A stretch of DNA of 64,000 bases from Holophagales bacterium (GCA_009843505.1 VYDI01000049.1:1-64000); one strand, 5' to 3'; counted from the stretch's first letter, positions 27,499 through 36,168 are shown. The notes: generated by a model not told the origin, from the letters alone. Program-made: numbers and translations.

Positions 27499-28545
27499 AT
27501 GCGCGACCTGATCCGACGCCATCCCTTCTGGACCTTCTACGCCGCGGCCGTGCTGATCGGCCTGCTGGCCTGGATCTACCTGATGACGGTCGAGGTCGTG
27601 CTGCAGGGGGAACGCGGCCCCGACTACAGCGCCTACGGCGAGTTCGTGGGCTACCGGGACGCGACCCGGGCGGCGCACCCGACACTCCACCACCACGGCG
27701 ACAGCGTCCTGCTGTACATGCAGGCGGCCGCCAGCAAGATGCCGATCCTGCTGCCCATGTTCTCGTTCCCCTTCGCGCCGACGCTGGCCGCGCTGCTGAT
27801 CGTGGGGATCGGCTGGAAGCGGCTCGGGCTACGGGCGCTGGTCGGTCTCTACCGCCCGATCCGGGGCAACGTGAGCCTGCGGGAAGGCGCGCAGCTCTAC
27901 GCCATCCTGGTCGGCTTCCTGGTGACGTTCGTGAGCAGCCTGCTGATCGTCGAGCAGCTCTTCGGCGACCCCGCCAGGGTGGAGAACGCGGTCGCCCACA
28001 TCGGGCTGCTGGACTGGCGCACCTTCGTCGTGACCCTCCTGGTCGCGGGCTTTCTCAACCAGGGAGCGCTGCTCGAAGAGCTCGGCTGGCGGGGCTACGC
28101 CCTGCCGCTGCTCGTCCGCAAGTGGAACAAGCCCCTGGTCGCTTGCGTCGTGCTCGGCGTCCTCTGGGCGCTGTGGCACTTTCCGCGCGAGATCCCGGGG
28201 ATCCTGTCCGGCCAGCAGACTCTTGGTGCCCTGGTGCAGTGGCACCTGATCTTCTTCCTGTCGACCATCGGCATGACGATCGTCGCGTTCTACTTCGTCA
28301 ATGCGGCGGGCGGCAGCGTCATCCCGGCGATCCTCATCCACGGCGTCCTCAACCACGTCGGCAACATGTTCGGCGCCGAGCAGCTCGTCGGCCGCTCGTA
28401 CGGCGGGATGATCGGACCGGTCGGATGGGCGGTCGCCGGCCTCGCGGTCATCGCCCTGGTTGGACCGGATCTCGGTTGGCGTCGGCGAGTCGAGGCGCTC
28501 GGCGACGACGATCCGAGCCTCATCTGGTCGGGCGACGCACGATGA
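27499..28545 (+). CDS. CPBP family intramembrane metalloprotease
   Basis: This 348-aa membrane protein has the three conserved segments of the CAAX-protease/bacteriocin-processing (CPBP/ABI) family: LLEELGWRGYALPLL (EExxxR), WALWHFPR and HGVLNHVGN. These supply the Glu and His ligands of an intramembrane metal site. An N-terminal helix is followed by an extracytoplasmic loop and about seven further helices. Members cleave prenylated or membrane-embedded peptides; in bacteria many are linked to bacteriocin immunity. Its place inside a catabolic operon is unusual. The stop overlaps the Rieske alpha start by 4 nt. Confidence 0.88.
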   Translation: MRDLIRRHPFWTFYAAAVLIGLLAWIYLMTVEVVLQGERGPDYSAYGEFVGYRDATRAAHPTLHHHGDSVLLYMQAAASKMPILLPMFSFPFAPTLAALLIVGIGWKRLGLRALVGLYRPIRGNVSLREGAQLYAILVGFLVTFVSSLLIVEQLFGDPARVENAVAHIGLLDWRTFVVTLLVAGFLNQGALLEELGWRGYALPLLVRKWNKPLVACVVLGVLWALWHFPREIPGILSGQQTLGALVQWHLIFFLSTIGMTIVAFYFVNAAGGSVIPAILIHGVLNHVGNMFGAEQLVGRSYGGMIGPVGWAVAGLAVIALVGPDLGWRRRVEALGDDDPSLIWSGDAR

Positions 28546-29810
28546 ACGCCTGCGTTGACCTGATCGAACGGAGCGTGGCGCCCGACGCCTCCTGGATCCG
28601 GCCCGACATCTTCGCCGACCAGGCGCTTTACCGGCTCGAGCAGGAGCGGATCTTCGGCCGCTGCTGGCTACTGCTCGGCCACGAGAGCCAGTTGCCGGAG
28701 GCCGGCTCGTTCTTCCGCACCCACATGGGCGAGGAGCCGATTCTCGTCACCCGCACGCTCGAGGGCGAGGTCCGCGCCTTCCTGAACCTCTGCCGGCACC
28801 GGGGCGCGCAGCTCTGCCACGAGGATCGCGGCGTGGCGAAGTCGTTCAACTGCCGCTACCACGGCTGGGCCTACGCCTGCGACGGCAAGCTGCTGGCGGC
28901 GCCCGGCGAGAAGCAGCTCTACTACGGCGAGCTGGACAAGGAAGAGTGGGGCCTCGTCCGGGTGGCGCGGGTCGAGAGCTACAAGGGACTCGTCTTCGGC
29001 AACTTCGACCCCGACGCCGAGCCGCTCGCCGACTACCTCGGCAACATGGCGTGGTACCTCGACATCCTGCTCGACCGCCGCGCCGGCGGCACCGAGCTGC
29101 TGGGCGTACAGCGCTGGCGGATCCCCGCCAACTGGAAAGTCGTCGCCGAGAATCACGTCGGCGACGAGTACCACGTCGGCTTCACCCACGGATCGCAGTT
29201 GCCGAGACCGATCAGGAGCCGCGCCGCGCCGATTCCGATGGCCCGCGAGATCCGTCCCGAGCTCGGCCACGGCATCGGCGTCGACGTCATTCCCGAGGAC
29301 GTCTCCCCCGGGGAGCGCGGCGGCTTCGACGAGGAGGTCAACGAGTACCTGCGATCGATCGCCGGGGAGATGAAGGAGCGCCTCGGCGAGATGAGGCCGC
29401 GTCTGTTCCCGATCCACGGCCTCGTCTTCCCCACCCTCGGCATGATTCCCATCCTCAACTCGATCCGGGTGATTCACCCGATCGGTCCCGGCGAAGTCGA
29501 GCTTTGGTCGTACTGCATGGTCGACCGGGACGCTCCGCAGCAGGTCAAGGACATCCTGGTCCAGCGATCGATCGCGGCGTTCGGCCCGGCCGGCGCCTTC
29601 GAGCAGGACGACTCGGCCAACTGGACCGGCGTGACGAGAAACACGGTGGGCCAGCAGGCCCGGAAACACCGGCTCAACCTGTCGATGGGCCTGGGGCACG
29701 AAGGGGAGGTTGCCGGCTTGCCGGGCGAGGTGGGCCTGACCGCGAGTGACATCAACCAGCGCGGCTTCTACCTGCGCTGGGTCCGCGAGATGACCGGAGG
29801 GCCGGCATGA
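28542..29810 (+). CDS. Rieske ring-hydroxylating dioxygenase, alpha subunit
   Basis: This 422-aa protein has a [2Fe-2S] Rieske site Cys84-x-His86...Cys104-x2-His107 (CRHRG and CRYHGW). The mononuclear-iron motif ENHVGDEYHVGFTH has Asp208-x2-His211-x4-His216. This is the catalytic subunit of aromatic ring-hydroxylating oxygenases. The ATG at 28542 overlaps the preceding stop; the frame remains open upstream but without relevant sequence. The beta subunit follows with a 4-nt overlap, then an SDR that could act as a cis-diol dehydrogenase. No ferredoxin or reductase is encoded alongside, so electrons must come from elsewhere. The substrate cannot be named. Confidence 0.92.
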   Translation: MNACVDLIERSVAPDASWIRPDIFADQALYRLEQERIFGRCWLLLGHESQLPEAGSFFRTHMGEEPILVTRTLEGEVRAFLNLCRHRGAQLCHEDRGVAKSFNCRYHGWAYACDGKLLAAPGEKQLYYGELDKEEWGLVRVARVESYKGLVFGNFDPDAEPLADYLGNMAWYLDILLDRRAGGTELLGVQRWRIPANWKVVAENHVGDEYHVGFTHGSQLPRPIRSRAAPIPMAREIRPELGHGIGVDVIPEDVSPGERGGFDEEVNEYLRSIAGEMKERLGEMRPRLFPIHGLVFPTLGMIPILNSIRVIHPIGPGEVELWSYCMVDRDAPQQVKDILVQRSIAAFGPAGAFEQDDSANWTGVTRNTVGQQARKHRLNLSMGLGHEGEVAGLPGEVGLTASDINQRGFYLRWVREMTGGPA

Positions 29811-30346
29811 CGCCCGTCGACGCTCAACTGCTCGCCGACCTGCAGCTCTGGTACGCCCGGGAGGCCCGCCTGCTCGACGAGCGGCGCTACGACCTCTGGC
29901 TCGAGATGGTGGACGTTGGCGTCCGCTACCAGGTCCCGACCCGCTACCTCACTGCGCAGGGCAACGTCGGCGACTTCGGCGCCTGGACCGTCGACCGGGA
30001 GCTCACCCAGGCCGCCGACGTGTTCCTCATCGACGACGACTACGAGGGAGTCAGGACGCGGATCGAACGGCTGCAGTCGGGCATGGCCTGGGCCGAGATG
30101 CCGCCGTCCATCACCCGCCGGATCGTCGGCAACGTCGAGCCGGGAGAGGTCCTCGAAAACGGCGGAATCGAGGTCTTCTCGGCGCTCATGGCCTTCAAGA
30201 GCCGGGGCCCGCGGGAGCGGAGCTTCCTCACTGCCCAGCGCCGCGATCTGCTGGGTCGGAGCGACGGCGACTTCCGCTTGCGGCGGCGCACGGTGATCAT
30301 CGACGACACCGTGCTGATGGGCGAGAATCTCTCGATCATCCTCTGA
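29807..30346 (+). CDS. Ring-hydroxylating dioxygenase, beta subunit
   Basis: This 179-aa protein has the cone-shaped NTF2-like fold of dioxygenase beta subunits: an N-terminal helix (LQLWYAREARLLDERRYDLWLEMV), then RIERLQSGMAWAEMPPSITRRIVGNV and the final strand region LRRRTVIIDDTVLMGENLSIIL. It forms the structural partner of the alpha subunit in an alpha3beta3 complex. The 4-nt overlap with the alpha gene supports equimolar production. Confidence 0.92.
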   Translation: MTPVDAQLLADLQLWYAREARLLDERRYDLWLEMVDVGVRYQVPTRYLTAQGNVGDFGAWTVDRELTQAADVFLIDDDYEGVRTRIERLQSGMAWAEMPPSITRRIVGNVEPGEVLENGGIEVFSALMAFKSRGPRERSFLTAQRRDLLGRSDGDFRLRRRTVIIDDTVLMGENLSIIL

Positions 30347-30358
30347 GGGCTTTGCACC

Positions 30359-31126
30359 ATGGCTGACTTCGATCAAAAGACCTGCCTCGTCACCGGCGGC
30401 GCATCCGGCATCGGCAGGGCCACCTGCGAAGCGCTTGCCGCCCGCGGCGCGCACGTCGTCGTCACGGATGTCGACGAAGCCGCGGGGCGGGGCGTCGCGG
30501 ACGCGGTCGGAGGCGAGTTCGCGCATCTTGACGTCAGCGACCGGGACGCATGGACCCGTGTCGTCTCCGGGGTCGTCGAGGCCCGCGGCGGACTCGACCT
30601 GGTCCACCTCAACGCCGGGGTGACGACCTATCCGGCCGCCGGGGGCGGCTTCCCCGCCTTCGACATTGCCGCCATGCCGACGGACGCCTACCGCCGCGTC
30701 ACGGGGGCCAACATCGACGGCGTGGTCTTCGGCGTGGGTGCGACCGTGCAAGCGCTGGAGAACCGGGGCGGCGGAGCGATCGTCGTCACGGCCTCGGTTG
30801 CCGGGCTGGCAACGTGGGAAGTCGATCCCGTCTACACGATGACCAAGCACGCCGTCGTCGGCCTGGTGCGCGGGCTCGCACCGCCTCTCGCCGAGCGCGG
30901 CATTACCCTCAACGCGATCTGCCCCGCCGCCGTCGACACGAAGATCTTCGGCCCCGAGGCCGAGGAGTTCGTGAGGGAGGCCGACCTTCGACTCATGCCG
31001 CCGGCCCAGGTCGCGGATGCCGTCATCCAGGCGGTGACTGGCGGCGAAACCGGCCAGTGCTGGGTCTGCTACGACGGCAGGGACCCGATCCTCTACATGC
31101 CGGCGCCGCTTCCGCGGCTGGGCTAG
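30359..31126 (+). CDS. SDR family dehydrogenase (candidate cis-diol dehydrogenase)
   Basis: This classical SDR of 255 aa has TGGASGIGRA near residues 12-21, LNAGVT, the active-site Ser in VTASVAG and YTMTK with catalytic Tyr and Lys. It begins 12 nt after the dioxygenase beta gene and closes the operon. That position suggests it re-aromatises or oxidises the dihydrodiol product of the Rieske oxygenase. This is inference from context; the sequence alone says only NAD(P)-dependent SDR. Confidence 0.88.
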   Translation: MADFDQKTCLVTGGASGIGRATCEALAARGAHVVVTDVDEAAGRGVADAVGGEFAHLDVSDRDAWTRVVSGVVEARGGLDLVHLNAGVTTYPAAGGGFPAFDIAAMPTDAYRRVTGANIDGVVFGVGATVQALENRGGGAIVVTASVAGLATWEVDPVYTMTKHAVVGLVRGLAPPLAERGITLNAICPAAVDTKIFGPEAEEFVREADLRLMPPAQVADAVIQAVTGGETGQCWVCYDGRDPILYMPAPLPRLG

Positions 31127-31163
31127 AGCCCTGGTCACCATCGAGAGTTGGCAAACCAGCCCG

Positions 31164-31177
31164 TCTTACCGGTAAGA
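31164..31177. promoter_or_regulatory. Palindromic operator upstream of AbrB-PIN
   Basis: TCTTACCGGTAAGA is a perfect 14-bp palindrome ending 8 nt before the AbrB-type antitoxin start. A TAAGAT -10-like hexamer at 31173-31178 overlaps it, with TTGGCA 19 bp upstream of that. The start would then lie about 7 nt from the -10 box, implying a leaderless or nearly leaderless mRNA. This is the expected place for antitoxin autorepression. Confidence 0.6.
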
Positions 31178-31185
31178 TTCTAGCC

Positions 31186-31446
31186 ATGGCCGAGATCCAG
31201 ACGACAAAGATGTCCTCGAAGGGCCAGGTTGTGATTCCCGGTGCCATCCGCACGCGGTTGGGGCTCGAGCCCGGCGTTCAGTTCGTGGTCATCGGGGAAG
31301 GGGACACGATCGTGCTCAAGCCGATCGCTGCGCCCTCGATGCGCGAATTCGATGAGGTCATGGAGCGAGCACGCGAAGCGGCCCGCCGCGCGGGCATGAA
31401 GCGATCGGACGTCGCGTCGGCGATCGCGGCCGTTCGCTCCCGGTGA
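31186..31446 (+). CDS. AbrB/SpoVT-fold antitoxin
   Basis: This 86-aa protein has an N-terminal swapped-hairpin AbrB domain (TTKMSSKGQVVIPGAIRTRLGLEPGVQFVVIGEGDTIVLKPI) that binds DNA as a dimer. The C-terminal helix, rich in Arg, Ala and Glu, would wrap the toxin. The first ATG after the palindrome is used; no Shine-Dalgarno is present. It overlaps the PIN-domain gene by 4 nt (GTGA), the standard layout of VapBC-type pairs. The frame is open further upstream into the SDR, but that part is not related to antitoxins. Confidence 0.9.
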   Translation: MAEIQTTKMSSKGQVVIPGAIRTRLGLEPGVQFVVIGEGDTIVLKPIAAPSMREFDEVMERAREAARRAGMKRSDVASAIAAVRSR

Positions 31447-31844
31447 AGGTCGTACTCGACACGAACGTGTTCGTGTCCGGAGTCTTCTTCGGTGGCACCC
31501 CGGGCCTGGTCCTGGAAGCGTGGCGGGACGGGAAAGCGGAGGTCGTCCTCTCTCGCGAGATCGTCGAGGAGTATGTGCGCGTGGGCGAGGAACTGGCGCA
31601 TCGGTTCCCGGCCGTCGACTTGAGGCCGGCTTGGGAACTCCTGGCTGTCTCGGCGACTCTTACTCCGTCGCCTCCGCTTCCGGAACCTGTTTCCCGGGAC
31701 ACCGACGACGACAAGTTCCTGGCGTGCGCCCTGGCTGCAGGGGCTGACTACGTGGTCAGCGGTGACCGCGACCTGCTCGACGTCTCTTCCCACAAAGGAG
31801 TCTTCGTGGTGAGTCCCCGAGACTTCGTCGACCTACTTCGTTAG
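31443..31844 (+). CDS. PIN-domain toxin (VapC-like RNase)
   Basis: This 133-aa protein has the acidic residues of a PIN-domain nuclease: Asp6 in VVLDTNVFVSG, Glu in SREIVEEY, Asp in TDDDKFLACALAAGADYVVSGD and Asp in SGDRDLL. These coordinate Mg for RNA cleavage. TNVFVSG is typical of the subgroup annotated as 'putative toxin-antitoxin system toxin component, PIN family'. It starts with GTG overlapping the antitoxin stop. Its 3' end overlaps the convergent CapA gene by 4 nt. Confidence 0.9.
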   Translation: MKVVLDTNVFVSGVFFGGTPGLVLEAWRDGKAEVVLSREIVEEYVRVGEELAHRFPAVDLRPAWELLAVSATLTPSPPLPEPVSRDTDDDKFLACALAAGADYVVSGDRDLLDVSSHKGVFVVSPRDFVDLLR

Positions 31845-33103
31845 GGGTCTCCTCCCCGCTCCTCTGCCGGCCGGATGCGCACGCCTCGGTGACCGGCGAC
31901 GTCGACGTAGCTCAAGACATCGACCCGGCCGTTGAGCCCCTGGCTCATGCAGCCGTGATCGACGTAGTCCACGACCTCCCGGCCCTCGGGTGACTCCGGA
32001 TCGACCGCGCGGACGGCGCCTTCCGGGTTCAGCCGGCACGGCACGAAGCCGAACTCGGAGGGCGCCCCCTCCTCGAGCTTGACGTAGCCCAGAGCCGTCA
32101 TCCGGGCCTCGGGGTGAAGCGGCATCAGCGGCCAGCCCCTGCGCGGCGCCACGCCGTAGTAGTCCGCATCGTCGTCGAGGACCGGCATGGCGGCGACGAT
32201 CTCCTCCGGCCAGCGGTCCAGCCGGACGTCGAAGACGAAATGGCCGAGTCCGTAGAACACCGGCCGGTCGCGGTACCACTCCATGCCGCGCAGGACGTGC
32301 TGGTGATGGCCGACGACGATGTCGACGCCCAGGTCGATGCACAGGCGGGCGGTGCGCAGCTCGTGGTCGGTCAGGTGGTGGGCTTTGAAGTGGTCGCCCC
32401 AGTGGAAGCTGGCGACGACCAGATCCGCCTGCTCTTTCGCGGCCGCGATGTCGGCCGCGAGGTTGTCGTGGTCCGCCTTGTCGGGCACGGTCGATACCCG
32501 CGGGTCGGCGCCCGGCGTGTAGGCGTCGTCGATCAGGTCCTGGTAGAAGTTGTGAGCCCTGAGCGGCGCCAGTCCGGCAAGGCTGCCCCGCGCCTCGTAG
32601 CCGCGGGGGAAGACCGAGGCGTAGGCGAGGTAGGCGACCTTCACGCCGCCGGCCTCGAGGATCGCGGGAGCGCGGGCCTCCTCGAGGCTGCCGCCGGCGC
32701 CGCAGGTCATGACCCCCTGCTCGTGCAGGCGCTGCCGGTTCTCGAGCATCGCCTCGCGCCCCCCGTCGAGGATGTGGTTGTTGGCCAGCGACAGCACGTC
32801 GAAGCCGACCCGGCTCAGGACGTCGAGATTGCGCGCCGGCGGCACAAGGGCCAACCCGGCGCTGGGCACCGATCGGGGATTGTCGGAGTACGGCCCCTCC
32901 AGGTTGCCGAACAGCACGTCCGGCGCGGCGAGTAGATCGCGCACCGGCGCGTAGGCCTCGTCCGGATCGTCGCGGTCGGTGAGCAGGTCGCCGACGAAGC
33001 CGAGCAACAGGTCGCCGTCGGCGGCGCGGATTGAAGAGGGGCCGCCGACCAGGGCAACGACGCCGGCCGCGGCGCTTGATCTGAGGAACTGTCGTCGGTT
33101 CAC
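31841..33103 (-). CDS. CapA-family metallophosphatase-like protein, Tat-exported
   Basis: This 420-aa protein has a twin-arginine signal (NRRQFLRSSAAAG). The CapA/PGA-cap fold follows, related to calcineurin-like phosphoesterases: FVGDLLTD, NLEGP, LANNHILDGG, SFHWGDHF and VGHHQHVLRG provide the Asp, Asn and His ligands. Named relatives act in poly-gamma-glutamate capsule formation, but no capB, capC or pgs gene is present, so that role is not supported here. It lies 15 nt after the alpha/beta hydrolase gene and is probably last in a three-gene operon with the ring-cleaving dioxygenase. Confidence 0.88.
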   Translation of the reverse strand: MNRRQFLRSSAAAGVVALVGGPSSIRAADGDLLLGFVGDLLTDRDDPDEAYAPVRDLLAAPDVLFGNLEGPYSDNPRSVPSAGLALVPPARNLDVLSRVGFDVLSLANNHILDGGREAMLENRQRLHEQGVMTCGAGGSLEEARAPAILEAGGVKVAYLAYASVFPRGYEARGSLAGLAPLRAHNFYQDLIDDAYTPGADPRVSTVPDKADHDNLAADIAAAKEQADLVVASFHWGDHFKAHHLTDHELRTARLCIDLGVDIVVGHHQHVLRGMEWYRDRPVFYGLGHFVFDVRLDRWPEEIVAAMPVLDDDADYYGVAPRRGWPLMPLHPEARMTALGYVKLEEGAPSEFGFVPCRLNPEGAVRAVDPESPEGREVVDYVDHGCMSQGLNGRVDVLSYVDVAGHRGVRIRPAEERGGDP

Positions 33104-33118
33104 GTTCGCACCTCCGGG

Positions 33119-34267
33119 TCAGCGGTCGATCCACTCGCCGCAAATGGCCACCGCCTCGGCGAGCTTGTCGCCCTGCCCGAGGTAGTAGTGGGTGGCCCCT
33201 GCGATCTCGCGGAACTCCTTGTCGTCGTGGGACACCGCGGCGTAGAGCCGCCGCGCGTGGCTGGGCGTGCACGCGTCGTCCGCGCCGTTGTTGACGACCA
33301 GCACGGGAACGCTGATCTCGGCCGCGCACGCGAGCCCGTCCGCGTTCGACTTCTCGAGGCTCCACTGCGACAGCCAGCTCCGCAGCATCGTGAACCGCGC
33401 GAGCCCGGTCGGCCCCGTGTTCACGGTCTCCGGGTCGCCGAGGTAGCACCGACCCGGCGGCCGGTCGTTCGGGTCGACAGCCGGGTCGAGCCAGCGCGGG
33501 TCGGCCATCGTGCCCTGGACAACGAAACAGTGCTCCTTCCCGGCGCCGTCCTCCCGCTTCAGATCCGCCAGCCTCTCGACCGCCCAGGCCGTGATCCGCG
33601 CGTTGCGGGCGACCTGCGCCTGCCGGTAACGCTCGAGGAACTCGTCCGAGTAGGGCGGCTGATTCGGGTTGTCCGGGTCGTAGAGATCGAGCTCCGGGGC
33701 CTTCCGGTGCGGCTCGCGCTCATCGAGGATCGAGGCGTCCATCCACTCGGTAAGCGTTCCGGCGCGGCTGATGTGCGCGGCCAGCAGCATCACGCCGTCG
33801 GCCGGAACCAGTCCGGCCGCCGTCAGGTCGTACGGGTCCCCGGCCGGGGTGTGGGTGACGGTCGGGTTCTCCGCCTGCTGCTGGTAGTAGAGCGACAGCG
33901 AGCCGCCGCCGCTCCACCCTCCGAGCAGGACGCGCTCGTAGCCGAGCTCCTCCCTGGCATGCTGGATCGTGCGGCCGAGGTCGACGACGCACTTCTCCAT
34001 GATCAGGGCCGTGTCGTTCCCCCGATAGCGTCCGTTGCAGTAGATGACATGGTGGCCGGCCGCCGCCAGCCCCCGCACCAGCGGCAGCCAGGCGCCGCCG
34101 CCGATCGGGTGGTTGAAGACGACGACCGTCTTCGAGGGGCGCTCGCGAGGCCGCAGCAGATGACCATCAAAGAAGACGAAGCCGCCCGGCCCGCCGTAGA
34201 CGTCGCCGAAGTCGGCTTCCTCGCGGAAGAAGACCGGGAAGGGAACGCGATCGTAGGGCTCGATCAT
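33119..34267 (-). CDS. Alpha/beta hydrolase
   Basis: This 382-aa protein has the hydrolase fold with nucleophile elbow GGWSGGGS, an acid region near VLVVNNGADDACTPSHARRLY and the probable catalytic His in GATHYYLGQG. The ATG at 34267 lies 14 nt after the stop of the ring-cleaving dioxygenase gene; longer upstream frames run inside that gene. Adjacent dioxygenase and hydrolase genes are typical of aromatic meta-cleavage, in which the hydrolase opens the ring-fission product. The substrate is unknown. Confidence 0.88.
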   Translation of the reverse strand: MIEPYDRVPFPVFFREEADFGDVYGGPGGFVFFDGHLLRPRERPSKTVVVFNHPIGGGAWLPLVRGLAAAGHHVIYCNGRYRGNDTALIMEKCVVDLGRTIQHAREELGYERVLLGGWSGGGSLSLYYQQQAENPTVTHTPAGDPYDLTAAGLVPADGVMLLAAHISRAGTLTEWMDASILDEREPHRKAPELDLYDPDNPNQPPYSDEFLERYRQAQVARNARITAWAVERLADLKREDGAGKEHCFVVQGTMADPRWLDPAVDPNDRPPGRCYLGDPETVNTGPTGLARFTMLRSWLSQWSLEKSNADGLACAAEISVPVLVVNNGADDACTPSHARRLYAAVSHDDKEFREIAGATHYYLGQGDKLAEAVAICGEWIDR

Positions 34268-34281
34268 GGCGGTTCGGCCGG

Positions 34282-35241
34282 TCAGAACTCGACGCGAGGA
34301 AGCGCGGCCTCGATCGCTTCCCGCTGGGGTTCCAGGTGCCTCGGCAGCGAGAGGATCGTCCCCAGTTCGTCGATGTCCTCGTCCACCGTCCAGCCCGGGT
34401 CGAGGTTCGACAGCTCCAGGTTGATGCCTCCCGGCGCGGTGAAGTACGTCGAGTGGAACCACCCGCGGTCCCGGGCCCCGGTCACGATCAGGCCGGCGCC
34501 GGCGAGGATCCGGGTCCACCGCTCCATGTCCTCGACGCTGTCGACCGTCAGCGCGATGTGGTGCAGACCGCCGAGACCGTGCCGGCCCCAGGGCCCGTCG
34601 CCTCGCTCGACGACGTCGATCAGCTTGCCGGGCTCGTTGCCGCCCACCGCGAGCCGCGTGCGGTTCCCTTCGGTGGCGACCACCTCAAAACCCAGGACGC
34701 CAACGAGAAACTGCAGGGTCAGCTCGGGAATGCGCGGCGCGACCGTGGCGTGGTGAAAGCCGCGAATCTGGTGCTCCCCGGGAAGGTCGGCCAGCTCCGG
34801 TATCCGGCCGTCCTCGCAGCCGACGAGCTCCGACGAGATGCCGTCGAAATCGCGAAAGTGGAGGACGGAGTCGCCGAACCGAGCCGGGCGATCGGTGCAG
34901 GTGCAGCCCGCCGCGGTCAGTCGCTCGCGCCAGAAGTCCAGGCTCCCGGGCGACACCGAGTAGCTCACGTCGGTGATCGACCCGCGACCGTCGACGGCCG
35001 GCGACATCGGGATGCCCTCGAGGACGATGTTCGTCATGATCGTTCCCGGGTGGCCCAGGCGGTCGCCGAAGAAGAAGTGCCAACCGGAGGTCGGGTTCTC
35101 CTGATTGCAGGTCTTCTTCACGAGGCGGAGCCCCAGCACGTCTCGGTAGAACCGGAGGTCGTTGGCGGCGGAACCGACCAGCCCCGTGATGTGGTGGATG
35201 CCCCGGATCGGGCCGCGGGTGGGCCTCCTGAACTCAGCCAT
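34282..35241 (-). CDS. VOC-family ring-cleaving dioxygenase
   Basis: This 319-aa protein has two vicinal-oxygen-chelate modules: GIHHITGLVGSAANDLRFYRDVLGLRLVKKT at the N-terminus and GFHHATVAPRIPELTLQFLVGVLGFEVV near residue 155. Later GLHHIALTVDSVEDMERW and PGGINLELSN supply metal ligands (His, His, Glu). The pattern fits the LinE/MhqA/MhqO group of hydroquinone or catechol dioxygenases. GAGGAGA lies 6 nt before the ATG. It leads an operon with an alpha/beta hydrolase, similar to the mhqD-mhqO pairing known in Bacillus, and CapA. Confidence 0.88.
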   Translation of the reverse strand: MAEFRRPTRGPIRGIHHITGLVGSAANDLRFYRDVLGLRLVKKTCNQENPTSGWHFFFGDRLGHPGTIMTNIVLEGIPMSPAVDGRGSITDVSYSVSPGSLDFWRERLTAAGCTCTDRPARFGDSVLHFRDFDGISSELVGCEDGRIPELADLPGEHQIRGFHHATVAPRIPELTLQFLVGVLGFEVVATEGNRTRLAVGGNEPGKLIDVVERGDGPWGRHGLGGLHHIALTVDSVEDMERWTRILAGAGLIVTGARDRGWFHSTYFTAPGGINLELSNLDPGWTVDEDIDELGTILSLPRHLEPQREAIEAALPRVEF

Positions 35242-35300
35242 GGGATCTCCTCGTCATCCGCTCGATGCCCTAGAGAGCAGATGTTACGTTCGTTGGCCGC

Positions 35301-36167
35301 ATGAACTCCTCCCCAGCGGCGCAACTGCGCGCCCTCATCGACGCTCCCGGGCTCCGGGTGATGCCCTGCTGCTTCGACGCACTCTCCGCCCGGCTCATCG
35401 AGCAGGCAGGATTCGAGCTGACCTTCATGAGCGGGTTCGCCGTCTCCGCCAGCCGCCTGGGATTGCCCGACACGGGTCTCATCTCCTTCGGCGAGATGCT
35501 CGACCAGGGCCGCAACATCTGCGCGGCCACCCGGCTGCCGGTGATCGGCGACGGCGACACGGGCTACGGCAACGCCCTGAACGTCAAACGCACGGTCACG
35601 AGCTACGCGGCCGCCGGCTTCGCGGGCGTGATGATCGAGGACCAGGAGACGCCGAAGCGCTGCGGGCACACGCGGGGCAAGCGGGTCGTCTCCCGCGCCG
35701 AGGCCCTGTCGCGGGTCCGCGCCGCGGCCGACGCGCGCGATGAAGGCGCGGACATTCTGGTCATGGCCCGCACCGACGCTCGCGCCACCGACGGACTGGA
35801 CGAAGCCATCGCCCGCTGCCGGGCCTTCGCCGACCTCGGCGCGGACATCCTCTTCCTCGAAGGTCCGCGGTCCGAGAGCGAGATGGCCGCGTTCTGCGAG
35901 GCAGTCCCCGGCCCCAAGATGACGAACCTGGTCGAGGGAGGCGACACGCCGCTCCTGCCGCCGGCGCGCCTCGAGGAGATCGGCTACAGGATCGCGGCCT
36001 ACCCTCTGACGCTGTTTGCCGCCGCCACCGCCGCGATGCTAGATGCTCTTGGAGCCTTGCGAAGCGGCGAGCAGCCTGACCACGCCGTGGACTTCGAGCG
36101 TCTGCGCCGAATCGTCGGGTTCGAGGACTACGACGCCGACGCCGAGCGCTACCGCGTGGAGGAGTAG
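35301..36167 (+). CDS. Isocitrate lyase/PEP mutase family protein
   Basis: This 288-aa TIM-barrel protein has VMPCCFDALSARLIEQAGFELTFMSGFAVSA at the N-terminus, GDGDTGYGN for Mg binding, and IEDQETPKRCGHTRGK, the gating loop carrying the catalytic Cys in K-R-C-G-H. This matches the oxaloacetate decarboxylase/2,3-dimethylmalate lyase/carboxyphosphonoenolpyruvate mutase group. C-C bond cleavage of a 2-hydroxy or 2-oxo dicarboxylate is the likely reaction. No Shine-Dalgarno is evident. It is divergent from the VOC operon and ends one base before the convergent ABC ATPase gene. Confidence 0.92.
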   Translation: MNSSPAAQLRALIDAPGLRVMPCCFDALSARLIEQAGFELTFMSGFAVSASRLGLPDTGLISFGEMLDQGRNICAATRLPVIGDGDTGYGNALNVKRTVTSYAAAGFAGVMIEDQETPKRCGHTRGKRVVSRAEALSRVRAAADARDEGADILVMARTDARATDGLDEAIARCRAFADLGADILFLEGPRSESEMAAFCEAVPGPKMTNLVEGGDTPLLPPARLEEIGYRIAAYPLTLFAAATAAMLDALGALRSGEQPDHAVDFERLRRIVGFEDYDADAERYRVEE

Positions 36168-36168
36168 C

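Noticed and set aside
31841..33103. Poly-gamma-glutamate capsule locus
   Set aside because: CapA domain only; no synthetase (capB/pgsB) or capC gene is present.
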